Source: Enterobacterales bacterium (GTDB lineage: Bacteria > Pseudomonadota > Gammaproteobacteria > Enterobacterales > Enterobacteriaceae). Taken from it: a DNA stretch of 38,624 nucleotides. The position numbers and the translations under genes were made by a program. Every line of letters starts with the position of its first letter. The first letter of the stretch is position 1. Location of the stretch: positions 1 through 38,624 of the forward strand of contig JAATFX010000002.1 in assembly GCA_015654925.1 (NCBI GenBank). Direction: 5' to 3'. Below the pieces are notes generated by a model. The model ran no database searches and was not told where the DNA came from. It saw only the letters and a program-made list of their open reading frames with translations. Shown in pieces: positions 1-9,600 of the stretch.

Positions 1-109
1 CAGGGAACAGCGTCGCCAGGCGTTTTTCGGTCGGCCAGGTTTTCATATAGTCTTGTCCGCGCTGGAAAATTTTGTACCAACTGACCGAACCGGAAGGAAT
101 AGTCGCCAT
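1..109 (-). CDS. yfbV: YfbV/UPF0208 family inner-membrane protein, 5' end only
   Basis: Only the first 36 codons lie in the window; the gene runs off the left edge. The visible N-terminus has the pattern F-R-G-Q-x-Y-x-K-T-W-P-x-E-K-R-L, which I recognise from E. coli YfbV (UPF0208). YfbV is a small two-helix inner-membrane protein that in E. coli has been linked to chromosome macrodomain (Ter) insulation; the membrane segments are outside this window. The gene is divergent from ackA, the same arrangement as in E. coli, which supports the call. The start ATG is at 107-109 on the complement. Confidence 0.9.
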   Translation of the reverse strand, partial: MATIPSGSVSWYKIFQRGQDYMKTWPTEKRLATLFP

Positions 110-473
110 AGCGGACCTCAACTTTACGAATAAAAATTAAAATTTTTGTGCAAACTCACAATCTAAATGGAGAACTTTTAAATATATTTTGTCTTTAAAG
201 GCGGCAATCGTTATCCTTATTGCCGCCTCTGGCAGGATAGCTCCCGGCCCGGCCAGCAGGATTCCGTTTGTCAGCGCCGGCGGCGGCAGGCGAGAAGCAA
301 ACGGTGTTTCAAAAATAATGTTTAACTTCAACAGTTTTCGATTTCATGTCAAATAAACCCACGTTGACATGATGTTAATCATAAATCTCAACGGCATAAT
401 GCGCTACGCTTTAAGACTGATTGATGATTTATTAACCATGCGTGACCATCATGCATAACAGATAGGTACTTTC
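110..473. promoter_or_regulatory. yfbV-ackA divergent intergenic region
   Basis: This 364-base gap holds no credible gene. The left half contains a perfect 9-bp inverted repeat (200-227). The right half, 364-400, has a TTGACA-like hexamer overlapping a TGAT-N4-ATCA palindrome at 370-381, which resembles an FNR/CRP-type half-site pair, followed by CATAAT at 395-400. ackA of enteric bacteria is known to respond to oxygen regulators, so an FNR-like site is plausible. The spacing to the possible -10 is not canonical, so promoter assignment is tentative. Confidence 0.4.
200..227. repeat. Perfect 9-bp inverted repeat (hairpin) between yfbV and ackA
   Basis: Arms GGCGGCAAT (200-208) and ATTGCCGCC (219-227) are perfectly complementary around a 10-base loop. 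Read on the minus strand it is followed by TTTAAAG, a weak T-run, so it could be a weak minus-strand terminator or a structured leader upstream of yfbV. No gene ends here, so its role is open. Confidence 0.45.
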
Positions 474-1676
474 ATGTCGAGTAAGCTTGTACTGGTTCTT
501 AACTGTGGCAGCTCTTCCCTTAAATTTGCCATTATAGATGCTACCAACGGCGAAGAACACCTTTCCGGCCTCGCCGAATGCTTTAACCTGCCGGAAGCGC
601 GCATCAAATGGAAAATCGACGGCGGCAAACACGAAGCGGATTTAGGCAACGGCGCCGCGCACAGCGAAGCGTTGAGCTTTATTGTTAATACAATTCTTGC
701 TCAAAAACCAGAATTATCAGCACAGCTCACCGCTATCGGGCACCGTATCGTTAATGTCGGCGAAAAATACACCAGTTCGGCCCTGCTTTCCGATGACGTG
801 CTGCAGGCGATCAAAGATTCCATCCCGTTTGCGCCGCTGCATAATCCCGCGCATATCATCGGCATCAATGAAGCGCTGAAAGCCTTTCCCAAACTGGCCG
901 ACAAAAACGTCGCCGTGTTTGATACCGCTTTCCACCAGACCATGCCGGAAGAGTCGTTCCTGTATGCCCTGCCGTATTCTTTATATGAAGAACACCGCAT
1001 CCGTCGTTATGGCGCCCACGGCACCAGCCATTTCTATGTGACCCGCGAAGCGGCCGCATTCCTGAACAAACCCATGGCGGAAGTCAACCTGATCACTTGC
1101 CATCTCGGCAACGGCGGTTCGGTTACCGCGGTGCGCAACGGCCAGAGCGTCGATACATCAATGGGCCTGACCCCGCTGGAAGGCCTGGTGATGGGCACCC
1201 GTAGCGGCGATATCGATCCCGCCATCGTGTTTTATCTCCATAATGCCATGGGAATGTCGGTTGAACAAATCGATAAGTTGCTGACCAAGGAGTCCGGTTT
1301 ACTGGGCCTGACCGGCGTCACCAGCGATATGCGCTGGGTGATCGATAATTACGACGCCAAACCGGAAGCCAAGCGCGCCATGGACGTTTTCTGCCATCGT
1401 CTGGCCAAATACATCGGCTCTTATACCGCCCTGATGGACGGACGCCTGGATGCGGTGATCTTTACCGGCGGCATCGGCGAAAATGCCGCCAAGGTGCGTG
1501 AACTGACCCTGGGCAAACTCGCGCTGCTGGGCTTTGAAATCGATGCTAAGCGCAACGAAGCCGCCCGTTTCGGCAACAGCGGCGTCATCACCACCGACGC
1601 CAGCCGCCCGGCCATCGTTATCACCACCAATGAAGAACTGGTCATCGCCCAAGACGCAGCCCGTCTGACGGCGTAA
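474..1676 (+). CDS. ackA: Acetate kinase
   Basis: Interconverts acetyl phosphate plus ADP with acetate plus ATP in the cytoplasm, the substrate-level phosphorylation step of acetate overflow; with Pta it sets the acetyl-phosphate pool. The 400-residue protein has the usual family length and the ASKHA-fold signatures: N-terminal [11 protein letters not shown], the RYGAHGTSH block with the catalytic-site histidine, [10 protein letters not shown], the [10 protein letters not shown] block with the conserved arginine, and FTGGIGENA near the C-terminus. The ATG at 474 gives an N-terminus matching E. coli AckA; upstream is a modest AGGT ribosome-binding sequence. pta follows 78 bases later on the same strand, the classic ackA-pta operon. 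Confidence 0.98.
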   Translation: MSSKLVLVLNCGSSSLKFAIIDATNGEEHLSGLAECFNLPEARIKWKIDGGKHEADLGNGAAHSEALSFIVNTILAQKPELSAQLTAIGHRIVNVGEKYTSSALLSDDVLQAIKDSIPFAPLHNPAHIIGINEALKAFPKLADKNVAVFDTAFHQTMPEESFLYALPYSLYEEHRIRRYGAHGTSHFYVTREAAAFLNKPMAEVNLITCHLGNGGSVTAVRNGQSVDTSMGLTPLEGLVMGTRSGDIDPAIVFYLHNAMGMSVEQIDKLLTKESGLLGLTGVTSDMRWVIDNYDAKPEAKRAMDVFCHRLAKYIGSYTALMDGRLDAVIFTGGIGENAAKVRELTLGKLALLGFEIDAKRNEAARFGNSGVITTDASRPAIVITTNEELVIAQDAARLTA

Positions 1677-1754
1677 CGCTATCTCCCCGTTCCGCCGGTT
1701 GTGCCGGCGGGACACTTGTTTGACTAACGAGCAACCGTTTAAAGAGGTTTAGCC

Positions 1755-3905
1755 GTGTCCCGTACAATCATGTTGATCCCCACTGGCACCAGCGTCGGCC
1801 TGACAAGCATCAGCTTGGGCGTCATTCGCGCCATGGAGCAAAAAGGCGTGCGCCTGAGTGTGTTCAAACCGATCTCGCAGCCCCGCGCCGGCGATGACGG
1901 TCTTGATGCCACCACGAATATTATCCGCGCCAACTCCACCATTCCTTCCGCCGAACCGCTGCGGATGAGCTATGTGGAGTCGCTGCTGGGTTCCAACCAG
2001 CAAGATGTGTTGATGGAAGAGATCATCGCCCGTTATCACGACAATACCAAAGACGCCGAAGTGGTGCTGGTTGAAGGTTTGGTTCCTACGCGCAAGCATC
2101 AGTTCGCCAATGCGCTGAACTATGAAATCGCCAAAACCCTAAACGCGGAAATCGTATTTGTGCTTTCCTTGGGCAACGATTCGCCGGATCAATTAAAAGA
2201 GCGTATTGAGCTGGCCCGTTCAAGTTTTGGCGGCAGCAAGAATAAGAACATCATCGGCGTTATCGTTAATAAACTGAACGCGCCGGTGGACGAACAGGGC
2301 CGCACCCGTCCGGATTTGTCGGAAATTTTTGACGATTCCACCAAGGCCAGCGTGACCAATATCGATCCGAAACAGTTGTTTGAAAACAGTCCGCTGCCGG
2401 TCCTTGGCTGCGTGCCGTGGAGCTTTGATCTGATTGCCGTTCGCGCCATCGATATGGTGCATCATCTGGGCGCCACCATTATCAATGAAGGCGATATCCG
2501 CACGCGCCGCGTCAGATCGGTGACGTTCTGCGCCCGCAGCCTGCCGAATATGCTGGAGCATTTTCGTCCCGGTTCGCTGCTGGTGACGTCGGCCGATCGG
2601 CCCGACGTGCTGGTTGCCGCCTGCCTGGCGGCGATGAACGGCGTGGAAATCGGCGCCATTCTGCTGACCGGTGGTTATCAGGTTGACCCGCGTATCCAGA
2701 GCCTGTGCGAACGCGCGTTCCAAACCGGCCTGCCGATGTTTACCGTGCACACCAATACCTGGCAAACCTCGCTCAGCCTGCAAAGCTTCAGTCTCGAAGT
2801 GCCGCCGGATGACCATAGCCGGGTGGAAAAACTGCAAAACTATGTCGCCGGCCACATCGACAATAACTGGATTGAGTCTCTCACCGCCAGTTCCGAGCGT
2901 TCACGCCGCCTGTCGCCGCCTGCGTTCCGTTATCAACTGACCGAACTGGCGCGCCAGGCCGGTAAACGAATCGTGATGCCGGAAGGCGATGAACCCCGTA
3001 CGATAAAAGCGGCGGCCATTTGCGCCGAACGCGGGATCGCGCATTGCGTGCTGTTGGGTAATCCGGAAGAGATTCAGCGTGTCGCGGCCGTTCAGGGCGT
3101 GGAGCTGGGTAAAGGCATCGAGATTATCGATCCGGAAGTGGCCCGCGAACGTTATGTGGCGCGCCTGGTCGAGCTGCGCAAGAGCAAAGGCATGACCGAA
3201 GTGGTCGCCCGCGAGCAGTTGGAAGATAATGTGGTGCTGGGTACGTTGATGTTGGAACAGGGCGAAGTCGACGGCCTGGTTTCCGGCGCGGTGCATACCA
3301 CGGCCAATACTATCCGTCCGCCGCTGCAATTGATCAAGACCGCCCCGGGCAGTTCGCTGGTGTCGTCGGTGTTCTTTATGCTATTGCCGGAACAGGTGCT
3401 GGTGTATGGCGACTGCGCCATCAATCCGGACCCGACCGCCGAGCAGTTGGCCGAAATCGCCATTCAGTCCGCCGATTCCGCCGCCGCGTTTGGTATCGAC
3501 CCGCGGGTGGCGATGATTTCCTATTCCACCGGCACGTCAGGTGCGGGCAGCGATGTGGAGAAAGTGCGTGAAGCCACCCGCTTGGCTCAGGAAAAACGTC
3601 CTGATTTGGTGATTGACGGACCGTTGCAGTACGATGCGGCGATTATGGCCGATGTCGCGCTGTCCAAGGCGCCGAATTCGCCAGTGGCCGGTAAGGCGAC
3701 CGTGTTTATCTTCCCTGACCTGAATACCGGGAATACGACGTATAAAGCGGTACAGCGTTCCGCCGATTTGATTTCCATCGGGCCGATGCTGCAGGGTATG
3801 CGTAAGCCGGTCAACGATTTGTCCCGCGGCGCGCTGGTTGACGATATTGTCTATACCATCGCCCTGACGGCGATTCAGTCTAAGCAGGCTGAAACGGCGA
3901 AGTAA
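1755..3905 (+). CDS. pta: Phosphate acetyltransferase
   Basis: Converts acetyl-CoA and phosphate to acetyl phosphate and CoA in the cytoplasm, feeding AckA. At 716 residues it is the long enteric form: an N-terminal P-loop-like regulatory domain (starting [13 protein letters not shown]), a central DRTGG-type domain, and the C-terminal PTA_PTB catalytic domain from about residue 390, with [34 protein letters not shown] and the terminal [12 protein letters not shown] block. The start is a GTG at 1755 preceded by AGAGG, and the resulting N-terminus aligns with E. coli Pta. A small CCGCCGG/CCGGCGG hairpin lies in the ackA-pta gap. A strong terminator follows 47 bases after the stop. Confidence 0.98.
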   Translation: MSRTIMLIPTGTSVGLTSISLGVIRAMEQKGVRLSVFKPISQPRAGDDGLDATTNIIRANSTIPSAEPLRMSYVESLLGSNQQDVLMEEIIARYHDNTKDAEVVLVEGLVPTRKHQFANALNYEIAKTLNAEIVFVLSLGNDSPDQLKERIELARSSFGGSKNKNIIGVIVNKLNAPVDEQGRTRPDLSEIFDDSTKASVTNIDPKQLFENSPLPVLGCVPWSFDLIAVRAIDMVHHLGATIINEGDIRTRRVRSVTFCARSLPNMLEHFRPGSLLVTSADRPDVLVAACLAAMNGVEIGAILLTGGYQVDPRIQSLCERAFQTGLPMFTVHTNTWQTSLSLQSFSLEVPPDDHSRVEKLQNYVAGHIDNNWIESLTASSERSRRLSPPAFRYQLTELARQAGKRIVMPEGDEPRTIKAAAICAERGIAHCVLLGNPEEIQRVAAVQGVELGKGIEIIDPEVARERYVARLVELRKSKGMTEVVAREQLEDNVVLGTLMLEQGEVDGLVSGAVHTTANTIRPPLQLIKTAPGSSLVSSVFFMLLPEQVLVYGDCAINPDPTAEQLAEIAIQSADSAAAFGIDPRVAMISYSTGTSGAGSDVEKVREATRLAQEKRPDLVIDGPLQYDAAIMADVALSKAPNSPVAGKATVFIFPDLNTGNTTYKAVQRSADLISIGPMLQGMRKPVNDLSRGALVDDIVYTIALTAIQSKQAETAK

Positions 3906-3951
3906 GAGTGGAGTAGCGCGACAACGCGCTAAAAGCAGTGGATCGAATCAG

Positions 3952-3977
3952 CGCCGGCGCAAGCCGGCGTTTTTTTT
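3952..3977 (+). terminator. Rho-independent terminator of ackA-pta
   Basis: Stem CGCCGGC (3952-3958) and GCCGGCG (3963-3969) around a GCAA tetraloop is followed by eight T residues (3970-3977). A smaller AGCGCG/CGCGCT hairpin (3915-3930) lies just upstream. Placement directly after pta fits transcription termination of the operon. Confidence 0.9.
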
Positions 3978-3990
3978 GGCTTGCTGCCGG

Positions 3991-4180
3991 GTATGGCGAT
4001 CGCGGGCCTACCGCAACCCCTACGGCACGGTCTCCCTTTAACAGGGTTCGCTGCGAGTGTGGCGATCGCGGGCCTACCGCGCCAAGGGGTATTCGGACGG
4101 CCAGGAAAATGGCCGCCTCAACCCCTACGGCTCGGTCTCCCTTTAACAGGGTTCGCTGCGAGTGTGGCGATCGCGGTGCG
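3991..4180. repeat. Duplicated intergenic repeat with internal hairpin, pta-yfcD junction
   Basis: A block of about 58 bases at 4014-4071 recurs at 4119-4176 with one visible mismatch (A at 4026 against T at 4131), a period of 105. A GGCGATCGCGG module occurs three times, around 3995, 4061 and 4166; the first two are followed by GCCTACCGC. Between the copies, 4085-4126 can fold: AGGGGT (4085-4090) pairs with ACCCCT (4121-4126) and encloses GGCC/GGCC arms at 4099-4114. The unit codes for nothing credible in any frame. It looks like a short non-coding repeat family of this genome (REP- or MITE-like), but only these copies are visible here. Confidence 0.75.
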
Positions 4181-4194
4181 AGGCCGGCGGGGGG

Positions 4195-4767
4195 TTATTC
4201 AGCCTCGGGCGCGAGGTCCGGGGTGGAGGGCGGCAGGGGTTTGCCGTAGCTCTGCTGGTTGTTGCGGCTCATCCACAGCGATAGCGCCTTGAGCGAATCG
4301 GGGGTGTATTCATCGCAGCGGGCGGTGATTTCTTCCGGGCGCAGCCATTTGACCGCTTCGACTTCTTCCTCTTGCAGGGCGAACGGGCCGTGGGTGACGC
4401 AGCTAAACAGCGCGCCCCAGACCCGGCAGTGTTCGTTTTCAAAGTAGAATAAGCCGTGTTCGGCGAAAGGAACGCCGGCAATGCCCAGTTCTTCCTCCGC
4501 CTCCCGGCGGGCGGAATCAAGCATATTTTCACCGCTTTGCACTACGCCGCCCGCGGTGGCGTCCAGATAGCCCGGATAAAAATCCTTGGTGGCGGTGCGG
4601 CGTTGCACCAGGATTTTACCCATTCCGTCATGAACCACGATGTAACTGGCACGATGCCTGAGGCGTTCGGCGCGCATTTGCTGGCGGCTGGCCTGGGCAA
4701 TAACTTCATTTTCTTCGTTGACGATGTCAACCCATTCCATGCCCGCAGCCTGACTCTGTTCCACCAT
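4195..4767 (-). CDS. yfcD: Nudix hydrolase YfcD
   Basis: Predicted Mg-dependent nucleoside-diphosphate-linked hydrolase of the Nudix superfamily; the physiological substrate of YfcD is not established. The Nudix box is complete at about residues 73-96: a glycine, five residues, then E, seven residues, and R-E-A-E-E-E-L-G-I, matching the GX5EX7REUXEEXGU pattern. The N-terminus [12 protein letters not shown] and [19 protein letters not shown] match E. coli YfcD, and the length (190 residues) is near the E. coli 180. The ATG at 4767 puts the start where the family starts. It lies downstream of yfcE on the same strand, separated by 96 bases. Its 3' end abuts the duplicated repeat. Confidence 0.95.
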   Translation of the reverse strand: MVEQSQAAGMEWVDIVNEENEVIAQASRQQMRAERLRHRASYIVVHDGMGKILVQRRTATKDFYPGYLDATAGGVVQSGENMLDSARREAEEELGIAGVPFAEHGLFYFENEHCRVWGALFSCVTHGPFALQEEEVEAVKWLRPEEITARCDEYTPDSLKALSLWMSRNNQQSYGKPLPPSTPDLAPEAE

Positions 4768-4863
4768 CTTTCGAATCCCTTGTTATGAGACGCGGGATAG
4801 CCGCGCACCTTAATTGGAAATTGTAATAAAATACGTAACCCGCACGAGCCGATCCGTCATAAG

Positions 4864-5415
4864 TTAGTGGGTAATCGCGACTTGCGCAATAGTCTCGCTC
4901 GTTTCCAATGAAACAACCCGTAATATTTCTTGTTCCAGCAGACCGTAACTGGCGGGAAAGCCGCCTTTGGGGATGCTTACCGAGCCGGGATTGAAACAGA
5001 CGAAGCCATCCACCCGCTCCGCCTGGGGGATGTGGGTATGGCCGTAGACCAGCACATCGCCGGTGTGCAGCGGGGGGCGCGCGTCGGGGTTGTACAGGTG
5101 TCCGTGGGTGACGAACAGGCGGGTTTGAGCCAGCAATATCTGCTGCCATGGCGCGGTGATGGGAAAGGTCAGCAACATCTGGTCCACCTCGCTGTCGCAG
5201 TTGCCGCGCACCGCGATGATGCGATCGGCATAGCCGTTAAGCAAGGCGGCGACTTCCGCCGGCTGATATTGTTCCGGCAACGCGTTGCGCGGGCCGTGGT
5301 AAAGCAGATCGCCCAGCAGCACCAGCCAGGTAGCGCCGCTGGCGTCAAATGCCGCCAGCAGCCGTTTGGTTGCGGCTAATGAACCATGGATATCAGCGGC
5401 AATCATGAGTTTCAT
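4864..5415 (-). CDS. yfcE: Metallophosphoesterase YfcE
   Basis: Calcineurin-like metal-dependent phosphodiesterase of the YfcE/MJ0936 family; E. coli YfcE hydrolyses model phosphodiesters with Mn2+ but its natural substrate is unknown. At 183 residues it matches the family. The metal-ligand motifs occur in the usual order: A-A-D-I-H-G at residues 6-11, GDLLYHGPRN, RGNCDSE, VTHGH and VYGHTH, then FNPGSVSIPK. The ATG at 5415 gives the family N-terminus MKLMIAADIHG. It is divergent from yfcG, so the 202-base gap 5416-5617 should hold promoters for both. Confidence 0.95.
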   Translation of the reverse strand: MKLMIAADIHGSLAATKRLLAAFDASGATWLVLLGDLLYHGPRNALPEQYQPAEVAALLNGYADRIIAVRGNCDSEVDQMLLTFPITAPWQQILLAQTRLFVTHGHLYNPDARPPLHTGDVLVYGHTHIPQAERVDGFVCFNPGSVSIPKGGFPASYGLLEQEILRVVSLETSETIAQVAITH

Positions 5416-5617
5416 GGCAAATCCTCGTTGTCCTTGGGATACGCTAAGCTTAACAAACTTCCTGGCCGGCGTAAGGGGACGAAGATGCGCTAAGGGGCGT
5501 AGCCGACGAAATAGCGCGGTGCGGCGCAGGTTGGCGCCCCGTGAAGCCGGCAGGTGATTTACCGGTGTAATTGTTCTAGAGTGTTGGCATCAAGAATGAC
5601 ATCCACAAGGAGGGTTT

Positions 5618-6247
5618 ATGATTGACCTTTATTACGCGCCTACCCCTAACGGCCATAAAATCACGATTTTTTTAGAAGAAACCGGCCTGCCCTACACCAT
5701 CCATCCCATTAATATCGCCGCGAACGAGCAGTTCAACCCCGACTTTTTGGCTATTTCCCCCAACAATAAGATGCCCGCGATTATCGATCGCCAGCCGGCC
5801 GACGGCGGCGCGCCTCTGAGCCTGTTTGAGTCGGGCGCCATTTTGCTGTACCTGGCGGAAAAAACCGGCGAGTTGCTCAGCCACGACCTGCGCGAGCGCC
5901 AGACCACCCTGCAATGGCTATTCTGGCAGATGGCGGGCTTCGGCCCCATGTTGGGCCAGAACCATCATTTCAACCATTACGCGCCTAAACCGGTGCCCTA
6001 TGCCATCGAGCGCTACCAGGTGGAAACCGTGCGGCTGTACGGCGTGCTCGATAAGCTGCTGGCGCAGCATGAGTATATGGCCGGTAATAACATTAGCATC
6101 GCTGATATCGCCACCTATCCCTGGGCCGTATCCCATGAGCGCCAACATATTGATTTGGCGGACTATCCGGCAGTGCAACGCTGGTTTAACCAGATCAAAT
6201 CCCGTCCGGCGGTGGAACGCGCCTACCAAATACCCAATAAAAAATAA
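5618..6247 (+). CDS. yfcG: GST-like disulfide-bond oxidoreductase YfcG
   Basis: Nu-class glutathione transferase homologue; E. coli YfcG has glutathione-dependent disulfide reductase activity and binds glutathione or GSSG. The thioredoxin-fold N-terminal domain (about residues 1-85) begins MIDLYYAPTPNGHK, with Thr9 and Asn11 in the positions the family uses instead of a catalytic Cys/Ser/Tyr; SPNNKMPAI and FESGAILLYLAE form the glutathione site. The helical C-terminal domain keeps GPMLGQNHHFNHYAP. At 209 residues it is close to E. coli YfcG. A strong AAGGAGG ribosome-binding site precedes the ATG. E. coli yfcF and folX, its usual neighbours, are absent. Confidence 0.95.
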   Translation: MIDLYYAPTPNGHKITIFLEETGLPYTIHPINIAANEQFNPDFLAISPNNKMPAIIDRQPADGGAPLSLFESGAILLYLAEKTGELLSHDLRERQTTLQWLFWQMAGFGPMLGQNHHFNHYAPKPVPYAIERYQVETVRLYGVLDKLLAQHEYMAGNNISIADIATYPWAVSHERQHIDLADYPAVQRWFNQIKSRPAVERAYQIPNKK

Positions 6248-6257
6248 TATCACTTTC

Positions 6258-6325
6258 ACCACGCCTCAATCCCGCTGCGCGGTGCGCCCATGCCGCTGAT
6301 TGGCGTGGGTTTTCCCCCTTTTTAT
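6258..6325 (+). terminator. Possible terminator of yfcG
   Basis: ACCACGCC (6258-6265) with a following CAATC can pair with GATTGGCGTGG around 6298-6308 in an imperfect long hairpin with a 2-base bulge, followed by a T-rich tract ending about 6325. The long loop makes this only a fair candidate. Confidence 0.45.
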
Positions 6326-6441
6326 TTGTAAATTAATTGTCAATTCGCCGGCACCGCTCACCCATTTATCCGGCAAAATGGCCTATGCTTGAGACTAAAG
6401 CGGCTTTTAAACCGTGCGCATTGCGGGAAGCGAGGGCAATT

Positions 6442-7344
6442 ATGAAAATTTTGATTACCGGCGGAACCGGGCTTATCGGACGGCACCTGATTGCCAGGTT
6501 GCTGACCTTGTCACACCAAATTACCGTATTGACGCGCGATGCCCCGCATGCGCAGCGTACCCTGGGCGCCCACGTCACCACACTTACGACGCTGACCGCC
6601 TGCGACACCCTCGACGCCTTTGACGCGGTCATCAACCTGGCCGGCGAGCCGATTGCCGATAAGCGCTGGACCGAGGAGCAAAAAGAGCAGCTGTGCCAGA
6701 GCCGCTGGCAGATCACCGAGCGCTTAAGCACGTTGATACGCGCCAGTGAAACCCCGCCGTCGGTATTTATTTCGGGTTCGGCGACCGGGTATTACGGCAA
6801 TCAGGATCAGACGCTGGTGGGCGAGGACGAACCGCCGGTGGAGGAGTTTACCCATACCCTGTGCCAGCGCTGGGAAGCGCTGGCGTTAAGCGCGCAAAGC
6901 GCCCGGACCCGGGTCTGTTTGTCGCGCACCGGCGTGGTGCTGGCGACGGACGGCGGCATGTTGGCCAAGCTGCTGCCGCTGTTTAAATTGGGATTGGGCG
7001 GACCGGTAAGCCACGGGCGGCAATTCCTGCCCTGGATACATATCGACGATATGGTGGATGCGTTAATCTTCCTGCTGGTCACCGACGGATTGCAGGGGCC
7101 GTTTAACGTCGTCGCTCCCTACCCGGTGCATAACGAGCAGTTTGCCGCCACCCTGGGCGAAGCCCTGCACCGGCCCGCATTAATGCGCGCGCCGGCCGCG
7201 GCGGTGAAGCTGATGATGGGCGAAGGGGCCACCCTGGTGCTGGGCGGCCAACGCGCGGTGCCAAAACGCCTGGAAGAGGCGGGATTCACGTTCCGCTATA
7301 TGGAGCTGAAAGAGGCCCTGGCGGATATCGTCAAAGATACATGA
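6442..7344 (+). CDS. yfcH: Epimerase-family NAD(P)-binding protein YfcH (SDR39U1-like)
   Basis: Atypical extended short-chain dehydrogenase of the TIGR01777/SDR39U1 family; the substrate is unknown. The start chosen is the ATG at 6442, preceded by GAGGG, because it gives [16 protein letters not shown] with the Rossmann glycine motif at residues 7-13; an in-frame upstream start would add 35 unrelated residues. The family marker [13 protein letters not shown], the [11 protein letters not shown] block with the YxxxN-like site, and a C-terminal DUF1731-type segment ([27 protein letters not shown]) are present. At 300 residues it is close to E. coli YfcH (297). It is convergent with hisP, 27 bases apart. 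Confidence 0.94.
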   Translation: MKILITGGTGLIGRHLIARLLTLSHQITVLTRDAPHAQRTLGAHVTTLTTLTACDTLDAFDAVINLAGEPIADKRWTEEQKEQLCQSRWQITERLSTLIRASETPPSVFISGSATGYYGNQDQTLVGEDEPPVEEFTHTLCQRWEALALSAQSARTRVCLSRTGVVLATDGGMLAKLLPLFKLGLGGPVSHGRQFLPWIHIDDMVDALIFLLVTDGLQGPFNVVAPYPVHNEQFAATLGEALHRPALMRAPAAAVKLMMGEGATLVLGGQRAVPKRLEEAGFTFRYMELKEALADIVKDT

Positions 7345-7371
7345 CGCGCCCCGCGCTATTTCGCCTTCAGC

Positions 7372-8145
7372 CTATTTCAGCGCGCCGGAAAGGAATTGTT
7401 GCAGCCTGGGGCTTTTCGGGCTGCCGAACACATCCGCGGGGGTCCCCTCTTCTTCAATCACGCCCTGATGCAAAAAGATCACGTGGTTGGACACATGGCG
7501 GGCGAATTCCATTTCATGGGTCACCACCACCATGGTCTTGCCCTCTTCGGCCAATTTTTGCATGATGCGCAGCACTTCGCCCACCAGTTCAGGGTCCAGG
7601 GCCGAAGTCGGTTCGTCAAATAGCAAGACATCCGGTTCCATGGCCAGCGCGCGGGCGATGGACACGCGCTGCTGCTGCCCGCCCGACAGGTTGATGGGAT
7701 ATTTGGCCCGGGCACGCTCGTCGATGCCGACCTTATCCAGATACACAATGGCCCGGGCGTGGGCTTCCTGCTTGCTCAGGCCCAAGACTTGCACCGGCGC
7801 TTCCATGACATTTTCCAGCACCGTCATATGGCTCCACAGATTAAAATGCTGAAACACCATGGTCAGCCGGGTACGCAGCAATTGTAGCTGTTTCTTGTCA
7901 AACACTTTCAGCTGGCCGTCGCGGTCGCGCACCATATGGATATCGATATTATTGACGCTGATTGACCCTTCGCTGGGCTTTTCCAGAAAGTTTATGCAGC
8001 GCAAAAACGTGCTTTTACCCGACCCGGATGAGCCGATAATGCTGATAACATCCCCCGCGCGCGCCTCCAGGGAGACGCCTTTGAGCACCTCCTGATCCCC
8101 ATAGCGCTTGTGCAGTTCCTTAATCATCAGTTTGGTTTCTTGCAT
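7372..8145 (-). CDS. hisP: Histidine/basic amino acid ABC transporter, ATP-binding protein
   Basis: Cytoplasmic ATPase of the HisQMP2 importer. Walker [10 protein letters not shown] at residues 38-46, the signature LSGGQQQR, Walker [11 protein letters not shown], the D-loop [10 protein letters not shown] and the switch H in [12 protein letters not shown] are intact. I chose the ATG at 8145 because AGGA lies 7 bases upstream and the resulting 257 residues equal E. coli HisP; in-frame ATGs at 8160 and 8151 would overlap the ribosome-binding site. It is the last gene of hisJQMP, 24 bases after hisM. Confidence 0.97.
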   Translation of the reverse strand: MQETKLMIKELHKRYGDQEVLKGVSLEARAGDVISIIGSSGSGKSTFLRCINFLEKPSEGSISVNNIDIHMVRDRDGQLKVFDKKQLQLLRTRLTMVFQHFNLWSHMTVLENVMEAPVQVLGLSKQEAHARAIVYLDKVGIDERARAKYPINLSGGQQQRVSIARALAMEPDVLLFDEPTSALDPELVGEVLRIMQKLAEEGKTMVVVTHEMEFARHVSNHVIFLHQGVIEEEGTPADVFGSPKSPRLQQFLSGALK

Positions 8146-8169
8146 AGTCATATCCTGCACGTATTGGGT

Positions 8170-8877
8170 TTATTGCGGTTTAACATGGCGCAGCCAGCGT
8201 TTTTCCGCCCGCCTGAACAGTCCGATCAGCACAAACGAGATCGACAGATAAATCACCGCCGCGATCCCGAAGGCGTAAAACGGCTGGTAGGTGGCCGCGT
8301 TAATATCGCGGGCAATCTTCAGCACATCGGGCACCGTGGCGGTAAACGCCAGGGCGGTGGAGTGCAGCATTAAAATCACCTCGTTGCTGTAGGCCGGAAT
8401 GGCGGTACGCAGCGCGGAGGGAAGGATGATGGAACGATAAAGCTTAAACCAGGTGAAGCCATAGGCCCGGGCCGCCTCGATTTCGCCGTGGGGCACCGCG
8501 CGGATGGCGCCGGCGAAAATTTCGGTGGTGTAGGCGCAGGTGTTGAGGGTCAGCGCCAGAATGGTGCAATTGAGGCCGCTGCGAAAAAACGCGTTCAGCA
8601 TATCGGTGCCGCGCACGATTTCCAGGCTATACATGCCCGAGTAGAACACCAGCAATTGCACATAGAGCGGCGTACCGCGGAAAATATAGGTAAACAGCCA
8701 GACCGGGAAACGCACCCAAGGCCGCGGGGATACCCGGGCAACCGCCATAAATATCGCCATGACCCCGCCGATCGCCACCGACGAAATCAATAGCCACAAC
8801 GTGATCGCCAGTCCGGTAAACCGGTAACCATCGCTCCACAACAAGGCCTGTCCATATTGTTGCAGGATCTCAATCAT
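8170..8877 (-). CDS. hisM: Histidine/basic amino acid ABC transporter permease HisM
   Basis: Inner-membrane permease subunit that pairs with HisQ around the HisP dimer. The 235-residue protein has about five hydrophobic membrane segments and the cytoplasmic EAA loop that contacts the ATPase (EIEAARAYGFTWFKLYRSIILPSALRTAIP). The N-terminal part TIFRGTPLYVQLLVFYSG type motif of polar amino acid permeases is present as YIFRGTPLYVQLLVFYSG. Its ATG overlaps the hisQ stop in an ATGA arrangement, indicating translational coupling. Very close to E. coli HisM in sequence. Confidence 0.97.
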   Translation of the reverse strand: MIEILQQYGQALLWSDGYRFTGLAITLWLLISSVAIGGVMAIFMAVARVSPRPWVRFPVWLFTYIFRGTPLYVQLLVFYSGMYSLEIVRGTDMLNAFFRSGLNCTILALTLNTCAYTTEIFAGAIRAVPHGEIEAARAYGFTWFKLYRSIILPSALRTAIPAYSNEVILMLHSTALAFTATVPDVLKIARDINAATYQPFYAFGIAAVIYLSISFVLIGLFRRAEKRWLRHVKPQ

Positions 8878-9560
8878 AACTCGGCCTTCTTAACACCCAT
8901 GGAATAACGGCGGGTCAGCCATAGCAGCACCCCGTTGGAGAGGGTGGTGAAAATCAGGTACACCACGCCCGCCACGATGGCGAAATAAAACGGTTGGTAT
9001 GTCCCCTTGCCCGCCAGCTGCGTGGCTTTGACCACGTCATTGAGACCCAGCAGCGATACCAGGGCGGTGGCCTTGAGGATCACCTGCCAGTTGTTGCCGA
9101 TACCGGGCAGCGCAAAGCGCATCATGGCCGGAAACATAATGCGCCGGAAGATTTGCGCGCTGGAAAAGCCGAACGCCGTAGCCGCTTCGATCTGGCCGCG
9201 CGGCACCGCCATGAACGCGCCGCGAAACGTCTCGGTGAAATAGGCGCCGTAAATAAAGCCCAGCGTGATAATACCGGCCGACATGGGATCGATATCTATC
9301 TGGTCCATGCCGATGGATTCGGTCAGGCTGTTGAGCGCGATTTGCAATCCGTAGAAGATCAGCAGCATCAGCACCAGGTCGGGTACGCCGCGGATCAGGG
9401 TGGTATAGCCTTCAAAAATACCCGCCAAGGTACGGCTGCGGGAAAGTTTAGCGCCGGCGCCAATCAAGCCGATTATCACCGAGAGCACGACGGAGGTCAG
9501 CGCCAGCTCAAGGGTAACCAGGGCACCGCTAATAATGAGTTGCGAGTAACCATGAAGCAT
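8874..9560 (-). CDS. hisQ: Histidine/basic amino acid ABC transporter permease HisQ
   Basis: Second inner-membrane permease subunit of the importer, 228 residues, with about five membrane segments. The loop TTLIRGVPDLVLMLLIFYG and the EAA motif (QIEAATAFGFSSAQIFRRIMFPAMM) are characteristic of HisQ/ArtQ-type polar amino acid permeases. It overlaps hisM by four bases. Upstream, the 79-base gap to hisJ contains a very strong hairpin (9601-9623), which fits the known need to make far more binding protein than permease. Confidence 0.97.
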   Translation of the reverse strand: MLHGYSQLIISGALVTLELALTSVVLSVIIGLIGAGAKLSRSRTLAGIFEGYTTLIRGVPDLVLMLLIFYGLQIALNSLTESIGMDQIDIDPMSAGIITLGFIYGAYFTETFRGAFMAVPRGQIEAATAFGFSSAQIFRRIMFPAMMRFALPGIGNNWQVILKATALVSLLGLNDVVKATQLAGKGTYQPFYFAIVAGVVYLIFTTLSNGVLLWLTRRYSMGVKKAEL

Positions 9561-9600
9561 CGATCATATCCTGTCCTGGCGGAGGATAAACAGCGTAGAT

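Noticed and set aside
3996..4174. GCGATCGC octamers suggesting a HIP1-like cyanobacterial repeat
   Set aside because: The octamer or close variants also occur inside folC and aroC, as expected in GC-rich DNA, and the surrounding genes are enterobacterial.
3938..4292. Two overlapping plus-strand open frames across the pta-yfcD gap
   Set aside because: They are open only because the GC-rich repeat lacks stops; they encode the same repeat in two frames, run into antisense yfcD, and have no ribosome-binding site.
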